Shown here: positions 23,132-30,996 of the stretch, piece by piece
Layout: every line of letters starts with the position of its first letter
How positions within the stretch are numbered: the first letter of the stretch is position 1
Assembly: GCA_021844425.1 (NCBI GenBank)
Contig: JAKBTL010000040.1
Span: 1 to 36,076, forward strand
Direction of reading: 5' to 3'
Length of the DNA stretch: 36,076 bases
From: Actinomycetes bacterium
GTDB lineage: Bacteria; Actinomycetota; Acidimicrobiia; Acidimicrobiales; RAAP-2
The notes under the pieces: model-generated
What the model was told of the DNA's origin: nothing
The model's database searches: none
The model's input: the letters and a program-made list of their open reading frames with translations, nothing else
Program-made: the position numbers and the translations under genes

Positions 23132-24139
23132 ATGGCACGAGTTGGCTTCGGCACCGGTTACGACCCCAAGGCGGACGCTCGCCAGATGGCGCAATGGATG
23201 AGGGACGCCGAGGAGGCCGGCTTCGAGATCGGCTTCTTCTCAGAGACGATCGAGCTTATGCGCGACTCGGTCACGGCGCTCTCGGCGTGCGGCCTCGCCA
23301 CCGAGCGGCTGACGCTGGGGTGTACCCAGATCACCCGGCTGCGTACCCCGCTGGTGATGGCGCAGACCATCGCGTCGCTCGACGAGCTGACCGGCGGCCG
23401 AATGATGCTCGCACCGGGGGCGTGCACGTCGACCCACGCCGTGCGTCACGGGCTTCCGCCAGCGGCTCCGCCGCAGGCGCTCATCGAGTACGTGGAGTCG
23501 ATCCGCCTCATCCTCACCGGGGAGACCGTCAGCTACCACGGAGAGGTCGTCAACTTCGACGACGTGCGCCTGGGCTGGACCCCCGCCCGCACGGAGATCC
23601 CGATGTACATCCCCGCGACGAGCCGTGCGGGGCTGCGCATCGCCGGGCGCATCGGCGACGGCGTGCTCCTGAACGCCATTTGCTCACCGGAGTACAGCGC
23701 GAACGCATTGAAGATCGTCCGCGAGGCGTGTGAAGCGGCGGGGAGGGACTGGTCGACCTTCAAGGTTGCCCAGCTGATCAACTGCTCGGTCGAGGACGAT
23801 CACGCAGCCGCCCTGGATGCGATTCGCTGGGAGGTCGCGAGCAAGCTCGACCCGATCCAGCTGCCGTTCATCATCAAGCCGAAGAAGCTGGTCGGCGAAC
23901 CGTACATGCACGAAGAGGACATTCCGATCTTCGAAGAAGCGTGGCGGCGGGGAGGCAAGGAGGCGCTCGTCGCCGCGGTGCCGGACAGCTACGTCGAGGG
24001 TATGACGGCGAGCGGCACCCCCGAGGAGGTCGAGAAGCGGATCCAACAGTTTCGCGACGTCGGCGTGCAGCTACCGATCCTGCGTGCCGCCGCGCCGCAC
24101 CAGGCGCCTCGCCTGATCGAGATGTTCTCCGTGGCGTGA
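23132..24139 (+). CDS. LLM-class flavin/F420-dependent oxidoreductase
   Basis: A 335-residue TIM-barrel protein of the luciferase-like monooxygenase family, which use reduced FMN or coenzyme F420. Family features include [57 protein letters not shown] (normally ...GR..LGLG), and [17 protein letters not shown] followed by [26 protein letters not shown]. Members include monooxygenases that cleave heteroaromatic rings and F420-dependent reductases; the sequence does not decide between them. The first gene of operon C, with a start set by the leaderless promoter. The stop overlaps the SDR start. Confidence 0.9.
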   Translation: MARVGFGTGYDPKADARQMAQWMRDAEEAGFEIGFFSETIELMRDSVTALSACGLATERLTLGCTQITRLRTPLVMAQTIASLDELTGGRMMLAPGACTSTHAVRHGLPPAAPPQALIEYVESIRLILTGETVSYHGEVVNFDDVRLGWTPARTEIPMYIPATSRAGLRIAGRIGDGVLLNAICSPEYSANALKIVREACEAAGRDWSTFKVAQLINCSVEDDHAAALDAIRWEVASKLDPIQLPFIIKPKKLVGEPYMHEEDIPIFEEAWRRGGKEALVAAVPDSYVEGMTASGTPEEVEKRIQQFRDVGVQLPILRAAAPHQAPRLIEMFSVA

Positions 24140-24936
24140 GTGCTCAGGGCGCTCCGCCCGTTCCCACGGGCTCCGCACCTTCGGACCACGGTGCGCTGAC
24201 TGGGTCTGTCGCAGTCGTCTCGGGCGCATCGCGCGGTATCGGCAAGGCGATCGGCCTTGCGATGGCGGCGGCAGGGGCCGACGTGATCGGGATCGCCAGG
24301 AGCGCGGATGGGTTGGCTGCGCTGGGAGCGGAGGTGGCGGAGATCGGGCGCGAGTTCCTCGCGGTGCCCGCCGACCTGTCCGACGTTGACTCGATCCGCT
24401 CGGCGGTCGAGCGAGCATGCGCCTGGAAGGGCGCGATCACGACCCTCGTGAACGCGGGAGGCACGATCGTGCGCCGCGAGGTGCTGGAGGTGACGCCTTC
24501 GGACTGGGACGAGGTCTTCGACGTCAACGTCCGGGGGACGTTCTTCCTCACCCAGGCCGTCGCGCGCCAGATGCTGGAGAACGGTGGCGGCGCTGTCGTG
24601 AACATCGCCTCGGTAGCTGCCGAGGTGACGACCGGCGCGTCGGCTCCGTACTCGGCCAGCAAGGCGGCGCTGGTGCAGCTGACGCGCGTGCTCGCGATAC
24701 GCCTCGCGCCGAGCGTCCGCGTGAACGCGGTCGGTCCTGCGTACATCCGCACGGAGTTGAACTCGGAATGGCTCGAGAAGGACCGGAACCGACAATGGGT
24801 GGTGGATCGGACGCCGCTCGGACGGGTGGGTGAGCCCTGCGACGTCACCGGGGCTGTCGTCTTCCTCGCGTCACCTGCGGCGTCCTATATCACGGGACAG
24901 CACCTGCTCGTGGACGGTGGATGGACGGCGCAATGA
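24136..24936 (+). CDS. Short-chain dehydrogenase/reductase (SDR)
   Basis: A 266-residue classical SDR oxidising or reducing a hydroxyl/carbonyl with NAD(P). The cofactor motif SGASRGIG is at 29-36, NAGG follows, and the catalytic residues are Ser159, Tyr172 and Lys176 (YSASK). The C-terminus [18 protein letters not shown] is the standard ending. GTG 24136 overlaps the LLM stop; the first ~20 residues are a flexible lead. In operon C it probably acts on a hydroxylated intermediate of the pathway; the exact substrate is unknown. Confidence 0.93.
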   Translation: MSAQGAPPVPTGSAPSDHGALTGSVAVVSGASRGIGKAIGLAMAAAGADVIGIARSADGLAALGAEVAEIGREFLAVPADLSDVDSIRSAVERACAWKGAITTLVNAGGTIVRREVLEVTPSDWDEVFDVNVRGTFFLTQAVARQMLENGGGAVVNIASVAAEVTTGASAPYSASKAALVQLTRVLAIRLAPSVRVNAVGPAYIRTELNSEWLEKDRNRQWVVDRTPLGRVGEPCDVTGAVVFLASPAASYITGQHLLVDGGWTAQ

Positions 24937-24972
24937 GCGAGTCTCCGAGAAGACGAGCATGAAGGAGCGAGC

Positions 24973-26634
24973 ATGAGCCTCGTCACGAATGACTATCGGA
25001 GCGTCCTCGAGCGTACGGGGTTCGACTCGTGGTACCACAGCCTTCCGCCGAAGCTGGGGATCGACCAGTTCCGGACGGTGCTGCCGACGATGGTCGCCGA
25101 CGACGCGAGGGCGACGATCGTCGCCAAGGAGATCGACCGTACGAACCTGGAGGCGATCGGGGCGGCAGGTCCGAGGTTCGTCTTCCACACGCCGTACTTC
25201 ACGTTCGACCGGGTCGAGTCGCCGACCGACGCGGCCCCGGATCTCGCGTCGGCAGTGTCGGGCCTCCTCGACGGGGAGGCCCAGCTCGATCCGCGGATGT
25301 CGGTCTCCCTCTACGACGATCTGGCCGCGCGCCTTCCCCGCAGCTCGCGTATGCAACGTCCGGCCTTCGTCCCGCCGCTCAATTGCTATCGGGTGCCTCG
25401 CGCTGCTGTCGATGAGCTGGCACGTCCTGGTCGCGAGGCAGCGCTCCTTCCAGCGCGTCGGTACCTCGAGGAGATCGGGAGTGCCAAGCAGGCGGAGCCC
25501 TGGCTGGTGCGCCCCCCGGTGGGGGCGCTCGCATCCCTCGATGCTCTGATGGCCGAGGCCCGCGTCGACGCCGTGGTGGCGAGCACGCCGGTCAACGTGC
25601 AGGGTCTGACCGGCGTACCGGCCGCACTGCTCGGACAGGACACGTGGGCGCTCTACGAGCGCGAGTCCCCCGATGTGCTCTTGGTGGCCCGCAGGGAGCT
25701 TCCGTGGCTCGGGCTGCCAGAGGCGTCGCCGCTCACGGGCAGCGGCCTCTCGAGCCTGTATGGCGGGACGGTCGGTTACGAGGAGCTGGACCTTTCCCGA
25801 GAGGCGGCCGACGGTCTCGGCCTGGCCGATCGGGGCGTGCCGGCGAGCCACCTGCTCCGACGCTGGCGGGAGGTGTCCTCGTGGGAGGACCTGAGCTTCT
25901 ACGTGCTCGGAGCGCAGGTGACGGTCCGTGCCATCGAAGCCGCCCTGAGCGTCGTGCGGGATGCCGTACGGCAACACGAGTCGGTCGACGAGCTCGCCGC
26001 CTACGAGCGGTACCGGGCTGTCGTCGCCGACGAGATCGCCTCACGCAGGCTCCCGATTCGTGTCCGGACGTACTTCACCCACACGCACGCCGGGAGCCGG
26101 TCGCTCATCCCGGCGAGGGCGACCGGTTACCGCCTGCTCCCGTTGACCAGCTTGAAGATCGATGCGGGGCTGGAGGTCTACGACGCCGGTGGATCGCTGC
26201 GCGCGGTGTCCGACGTGACGCGAAGCGCTGTTGGCAGCCAGGCAGCGCAGGATGCGTACGAGCTGTTCGACCGGGTCCTCGTCACCGACGTGATCGACGC
26301 ATGTCGCCCGGGCCGCACCGGCGACGACGTGTTCCGGTCGGGCGCAGAGGCCCTCGAGCCCTACCACGGCGACCTCGCGGACGCGGGCCTGTGCCCCGCG
26401 GACGGCGTGCCGTTCACGCAGGCGATCGGCCGTGACATCGGGCATCTCCTCGGCAAGCAGGAGCCGGCGACGGTCGTCTTCCAGCGCGGGAATGCCGAGC
26501 GGTTCGAGCCTGGGATGCTCGCTGCGGCAGAGCTCCAATGGCCGTACCACGACCACTGCATCGGCGTCGAGGACGTCTTCATGACCACCGAAGGGGAACC
26601 CCTCAACCTCACGCGCAGCTCGCGTGAGGGATAG
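24973..26634 (+). CDS. M24-family metallohydrolase (creatinase/aminopeptidase-P fold), long N-terminal region
   Basis: A 553-residue protein. The C-terminal ~200 residues have the pita-bread metallohydrolase pattern: Asp404 (YDAGG) and Asp414 (SDVTRS), His491 (GRDIGHLLG), Glu520 (AAAELQWPY) and Glu533 (GVEDVF), so all five candidate metal ligands are there, although the Asp-Asp spacing is 10 rather than the usual 11. The long N-terminal part, with ASTPVNVQGLTGVPAALLGQDTW, resembles creatinase N-domains in its later half. M24 members include peptidases, creatinase and ectoine hydrolase. In this catabolic operon hydrolysis of a C-N bond in a ring-opened intermediate is a fair guess. AAGGAG precedes the ATG. 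Confidence 0.8.
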   Translation: MSLVTNDYRSVLERTGFDSWYHSLPPKLGIDQFRTVLPTMVADDARATIVAKEIDRTNLEAIGAAGPRFVFHTPYFTFDRVESPTDAAPDLASAVSGLLDGEAQLDPRMSVSLYDDLAARLPRSSRMQRPAFVPPLNCYRVPRAAVDELARPGREAALLPARRYLEEIGSAKQAEPWLVRPPVGALASLDALMAEARVDAVVASTPVNVQGLTGVPAALLGQDTWALYERESPDVLLVARRELPWLGLPEASPLTGSGLSSLYGGTVGYEELDLSREAADGLGLADRGVPASHLLRRWREVSSWEDLSFYVLGAQVTVRAIEAALSVVRDAVRQHESVDELAAYERYRAVVADEIASRRLPIRVRTYFTHTHAGSRSLIPARATGYRLLPLTSLKIDAGLEVYDAGGSLRAVSDVTRSAVGSQAAQDAYELFDRVLVTDVIDACRPGRTGDDVFRSGAEALEPYHGDLADAGLCPADGVPFTQAIGRDIGHLLGKQEPATVVFQRGNAERFEPGMLAAAELQWPYHDHCIGVEDVFMTTEGEPLNLTRSSREG

Positions 26635-26655
26635 CGACAAAGGAAGGTAGCAGAC

Positions 26656-27813
26656 ATGCAAGAAGACATCCTCCGGACGATGGATGAATGGGGCCCCGAG
26701 AAGATCGTGCTCGTCTCCGACACGAGGACGGGAATGCGAGGGGTCCTCGTCATCGATAACACCGCACGGGGCATGGGCAAGGGCGGGACGCGGATGAGCC
26801 CATCGGTCACCGTCGAAGAGGTGTGCCGGCTTGCGCGTACCATGACGTGGAAGTGGGCTGGTGTGGACCTGTCCTTCGGCGGCGCCAAGGCGGGGATCCT
26901 CGCGGACCCGAACGACCCCAACAAGGAGACCATCCTTCGCGCGTGGGCCCGGGCGCTCAGTCGCCATATCCCCTCCGAGTACGTGCTCGGGCTGGACATG
27001 GGGCTGAACGAGCGTGACGCGGCGGTCGTCCAGGACGAGCTCGGTGACCGGGGAGCGGCCGTCGGCAGTCCCTATGAGCTCGGAGGCGTGCCGTACGACC
27101 AGCTCGGTCTCACCGGTTTCGGCGTCGCCGAGTCGGCAGACGTGGCGTGCGAGATCGCCGGGATCTCCCTGAAGGGAGCCACGGTCTCGATCCAGGGCTT
27201 CGGCGCTGTCGGGCACGCGGCTGCGAAGCGCTTCGCCGAGCTCGGCGCGACGGTCGTCGCCGTGTCGAGCGTCGCCGGTGCGCTGCACGACCCAGATGGT
27301 CTCGACGTAGACAAGCTCCTGCGTCTGCGCGAAGAGCACGGAGACACAGCGGTCGCCGAGTACGGCGGCAAGGTGCTCGAGCCGGGCCAGGAGCTGACTG
27401 TTCAGGCGGACGTCCTGGTGCCCGCGGCGATCCAGGACCAGATCGACGAGAAGCTTGCCGCGACCCTTCCGGCGAAGGTGGTCGTCGAGGGGGCGAACCT
27501 GCCTACCTCTCGGGCCGCCCAGAAGGTCCTCCGGGACCGGGGCATCACGGTGGTCCCGGACTTCATCGCGAACGCAGGGGCTGTCGTCGGCGCCGGCGTC
27601 GCAATGGACAGCCGCTACTCGGCCTTCCGCCCCGACGCCGACAGCATCTTCGATCTCATCTCACGCAAGCTGCGAGAGAACACCCGGGTCGTCCTGACGC
27701 AGGCAGCGCACGACGGCTCGACCACGCACGAAGCTGCGCTTTCCATCTCCCAGGATCGAGTGCGCAAGGCCATGGAGCTGAAGGGCCGCCTGCCCGCCGC
27801 GTCGAGACGCTGA
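26656..27813 (+). CDS. Glu/Leu/Phe/Val-type amino acid dehydrogenase
   Basis: A 385-residue NAD(P)-dependent dehydrogenase of the ELFV family, which reversibly deaminates an amino acid to a 2-oxo acid and ammonia. The substrate domain shows GGTRMSPSVTVEEVCRLARTMTWKWAGVDLSFGGAKAG with candidate catalytic lysines Lys66 and Lys78, and the Rossmann domain shows TVSIQGFGAVGHAAAKRFAELGA. The ending domain has VVEGANLPTSRAAQKVL. It is shorter than standard 420-450-residue glutamate dehydrogenases, so substrate specificity should not be assumed to be glutamate. Its place in operon C suggests nitrogen release from a substrate-derived amino acid. A GGAAGG motif precedes the ATG. Confidence 0.9.
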   Translation: MQEDILRTMDEWGPEKIVLVSDTRTGMRGVLVIDNTARGMGKGGTRMSPSVTVEEVCRLARTMTWKWAGVDLSFGGAKAGILADPNDPNKETILRAWARALSRHIPSEYVLGLDMGLNERDAAVVQDELGDRGAAVGSPYELGGVPYDQLGLTGFGVAESADVACEIAGISLKGATVSIQGFGAVGHAAAKRFAELGATVVAVSSVAGALHDPDGLDVDKLLRLREEHGDTAVAEYGGKVLEPGQELTVQADVLVPAAIQDQIDEKLAATLPAKVVVEGANLPTSRAAQKVLRDRGITVVPDFIANAGAVVGAGVAMDSRYSAFRPDADSIFDLISRKLRENTRVVLTQAAHDGSTTHEAALSISQDRVRKAMELKGRLPAASRR

Positions 27814-27846
27814 GCGGGCGAGAGCTCTCGAGGTCGGTGGTCCGGC

Positions 27847-28638
27847 GTGAGCGACCAGTTCGCGGGGCGCATGGTCGAGCGCCTGAGGAACGGTGAGACG
27901 CTGATCGGCACGTTCGCCAACCTCGGGTCCGCCGTCAGCGCGGAGATCTGCGGATCGGCGGGCTTCGACTGGGTCCTCGTCGACCTCGAGCACGGAGCGG
28001 GGACGGAGTCCGAGCTCCCGAGCCAGCTGCAGGCGCTCGGCTCGACGCCGGCGAGCGGGCTCGTGCGCGTCGAGTCGCACGAGCGATCTCGCATCGTTCG
28101 AGCGCTCGACGCGGGCGCAGCGGGTGTGATGGCGCCTCGAGTGGATTCGGCGGATCAGGCGCGCGCCGTGGTCAGGGCGACCCGCTATCCGCCGGCAGGC
28201 AGCCGCGGTGTGGCCCTCATGAACCGCGGGGCGGCCTTCGGCGCGCGTGCGGGGATGTTCGCCGACACCGATGACCTCGTTCTCGTCGTCGTGCAGATCG
28301 AGAGCGTCGACGCGCTCGAGTCCCTCGACGAGATCGCCGCAGTCGAAGGCGTCGACGTCCTCTTCGTCGGCCCGTCCGACCTGAGCCAGGTCCTCGGATG
28401 CTTCGGTCGTTTCGACGAGCCCGCGTACGCCGACAGCATCCAGGCCGTCTCCAAGGCCTGTCGCGCTGCGGGAAAGGCGGCGGGGGTGCTCGCGGGCAGC
28501 GTCGCAGATGCAGAGCGTTACCTTGGGCTCGGCTATCGCTTCGTCGGCGTGTCCGGAGACGGGGGGTTCCTGGCCAAAGGCGCAGCGGCGGCCGCCGCCG
28601 AGCTGGGATCCCTACGTGAGGCGGGGCCGATGAGCTGA
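27847..28638 (+). CDS. HpcH/HpaI-type class II aldolase
   Basis: A 263-residue aldolase of the family that splits 4-hydroxy-2-oxo acids to pyruvate and an aldehyde at the end of aromatic degradation routes. Candidate catalytic and metal residues are His49 (VDLEHG), Glu152 (QIES) and Asp178 (FVGPSDLS); their spacing matches HpcH closely. PRV and TRYPPAGSRGV are further family motifs. GTG 27847 is 33 bases after the previous stop with a weak GAGG upstream. It is the last gene of operon C and fits as the carbon-carbon cleavage step. Other family members are malyl-CoA or citramalyl-CoA lyases, but the length and motifs favour HpaI. Confidence 0.92.
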   Translation: MSDQFAGRMVERLRNGETLIGTFANLGSAVSAEICGSAGFDWVLVDLEHGAGTESELPSQLQALGSTPASGLVRVESHERSRIVRALDAGAAGVMAPRVDSADQARAVVRATRYPPAGSRGVALMNRGAAFGARAGMFADTDDLVLVVVQIESVDALESLDEIAAVEGVDVLFVGPSDLSQVLGCFGRFDEPAYADSIQAVSKACRAAGKAAGVLAGSVADAERYLGLGYRFVGVSGDGGFLAKGAAAAAAELGSLREAGPMS

Positions 28639-28718
28639 GGCGGCCCGTCCTGCGAGGTCGGGCACGCGGCGAGAGCAACGGTGACGGAGCTCTCCAAGGC
28701 CCTTCGGTCCTCGAGCGC

Positions 28719-28816
<98 letters not shown>

Positions 28817-28820
<4 letters not shown>

Positions 28821-30358
28821 CCGCGGGCATTGGACCGTCAGTGAGGCGCGCCTCGGCTCCGCCGGGCGTTCATCCAGGTGGCGCAGAGGGTGAGGGGGTC
28901 CCGGCCGCCGCGCCCGGGAGGACACGGACGGGGCTCGCGCTGCTCGTGATCGTGATCGGCGTGCTCATGGCTGCCGTCGACACCACGATCGTGGTCCTTG
29001 CGCTCCCCGAGATGGAGCGCTCGCTGCACGTCGCGATCTCGGGCGTGATCTGGGTGATCATCGGCTACCTGCTCGTGATCACGGTGCTCGCGACGCAGGT
29101 CGGGCGGCTCGGCGACATGTTCGGTCGCGTCCGGATGTACGAGGCGGGGTTCGTCGTCTTCATCGTCGGCTCGGCCCTCTGCGCGCTCGCGAGCAACGAG
29201 GCGACGATCATCGTCTACCGGCTCGTCCAGGGTGTCGGAGGTGCGCTGATCACGGCGAACAGCGGCGCCGTGATCGCCGACACGTTCCCTCCCGAGCGGC
29301 GCGGGCGAGCATACGGGTTCAACGCGGTGGGCTGGAGCGTGGGCGCGATCCTCGGGATCCTCCTCGGGGGCGCGATCGTGACCTACGTCGACTGGCGTTG
29401 GGTGTTCTGGATCAACGTCCCCGCAGGCGTCGGCGCCGTGGTCCTCGCGCTCCGGGTGCTCCACGACAGGGGAGAACGGCGCCGCGAGCGGCTCGACCTC
29501 GCCGGGATGGCGCTGTTCGGCGCGGGCGTGTTCGGGGTGCTCTGGGCGATGACCAAGCTCTCGACGACATCGTTCAGCGGCGACGTCGCCGGTTTCCTCC
29601 TCGGCGGGGTGGTGCTCCTCGCCGTGTTCGTGCTCGTGGAGCGGAGGCGGTCAGCCCCGATGCTCGATCTCTCGCTGTTCAGGATCCCGACGGTCAGCCC
29701 GACGATGCTCGCGTCGCTCTTCCAGGCGATGGCGAACTTCGCGGTCCTCTTCCTCGTGATCATGTACCTCCAGGGGGTGCGCGGCTACACGCCCCTGCAC
29801 GCGTCGTTGCTCCTCGTGCCCGGCTACCTCGTGGGAGGCTTCGTCGGGCCGATCGGCGGGCGGCTTGCCGACCGGGTCGGGGCGGTGTGGCCGGCGACGC
29901 TCGGGCTCGGGATCCAGATCGTCGCCCTCCTCGTCTACGCCCAGCTAGGCGTCCACAGCTCCGTCGGCCTCGTGGTCGTCGCGTCGGTCGTGAGCGGCCT
30001 CGGCGCCGGGCTCTTCTTCCCGGCCAACACGACGGCCGTCATGCGGGCTGCGCCGCCCGAGCTGTTCGGGGTGTCCTCGGGGATGCTGAGGACGTTCGCG
30101 AACGTCGGGATGGTCTTCTCGTTCGCCGTCGCGATCCTCGTTGCCGGCCGGGCGATCCCCCATCGAGTCGCGTTCGCGATCTTCGTCGGCACCACCCGTC
30201 TCACCCACCACCTGGCAGGGTCCTTCACCGACGGGCTGCACGCGGCGTTCTACGCGTCGGTGGGCATCATGGCGCTCGCAGCCCTTCTTTCTGCCACGCG
30301 GGTGGTGCACCCGTGGCGCAGGTCGCACGCGCCGGCGGAGGTGGCGGCGGAGGGTTGA
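28817..30358 (+). CDS. MFS transporter, DHA2 family (EmrB/QacA-like)
   Basis: A 513-residue polytopic protein. The first helix contains LLVIVIGVLMAAVDTTIVVLALPEM, with the D-T-T-I-V motif (motif D1) of 14-helix drug antiporters. LGRLGDMFGRVRMYEAGFVVF is motif A, and YRLVQGVGGALITANSGAVIADTFPPERRGRAYGFNAVGWSVGAILGILLGG is motifs B/C. It is expected to export drugs or small toxic metabolites in exchange for protons. The GTG start sits just after a -10-like TAGAAT. It is distinct from the MFS gene at 15356 and has no visible regulator beside it. Confidence 0.92.
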
Positions 30359-30533
30359 GCGTGCGCAGTCGCGGGAAGAATTCGTGACGACGACCGGATT
30401 TCTCGAAGAAGTTCGGAGCCATGCCGAGACATACGGGTGCGGCTTTGGCACAGTTGTGCGAGTAGGCATCCGATCGGGGGGGAGCGGACGCGAGGACGGC
30501 AGCGGGGCGGAGACGAAGGGGGAATCGGAGAAG

Positions 30534-30881
30534 ATGGACGACCACCCGATCGAGCAGTTCGACCCGTTGCTGCGCAACATGCTTGCGTGGGACCTGGTCC
30601 AAGAGACCGACGACGGCCGATGGGCGCTGCGTCCCGACGTCGCCGAGCGGCTGAGCGCCCTGACGAGGTACACGAAGCGCAGCGAGCCGTCCGAGGTCGT
30701 CTACTTCGGCCATACCTGCGCGGGGTGCAAGTCCAACGGCCTGACCCGCCTGCGGGACGGCACGTACCTCTGCGACGAGTGCCGCCGGGCGGAGGACCTC
30801 TCGTCGGTCGCGACGCTGTTGCCCGCGCCCGAGCAACAGAAGCCTCGCCGTTTCAGCAGGTCGCGCAAGATCGCGAGCTGA
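30534..30881 (+). CDS. Small zinc-ribbon protein of unknown function
   Basis: A 115-residue protein with one C-x2-C...C-x2-C zinc ribbon (TCAGC about 18 residues before CDEC). The part before it (FDPLLRNMLAWDLVQETDDGRWALRPDVAERLSAL) looks like a winged-helix-type segment with a W-x-L strand, and the C-terminus is basic (KPRRFSRSRKIAS). DNA or RNA binding is possible but unproven. ATG 30534 has GGAG upstream; an in-frame GTG at 30384 would add 50 residues of poor quality. I do not recognise a named family. Confidence 0.65.
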   Translation: MDDHPIEQFDPLLRNMLAWDLVQETDDGRWALRPDVAERLSALTRYTKRSEPSEVVYFGHTCAGCKSNGLTRLRDGTYLCDECRRAEDLSSVATLLPAPEQQKPRRFSRSRKIAS

Positions 30882-30982
30882 TGACCGCCAGCGCGCGGGC
30901 AAAGAGCGCGGCCGCGCGATACCGCTCCAGCACAGCGCGCGGGGGACTGCGGTCGTGGGAGCTGCGCCCTGGCCTCGGCGAG

Positions 30983-30988
30983 TAGAGT
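30983..30988 (+). promoter_or_regulatory. Putative -10 box before the third Mo-hydroxylase subunit
   Basis: TAGAGT ends eight bases before the GTG at 30997, consistent with a leaderless or near-leaderless transcript. No convincing -35 hexamer was found. Confidence 0.35.
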
Positions 30989-30996
30989 GCTCGAAC

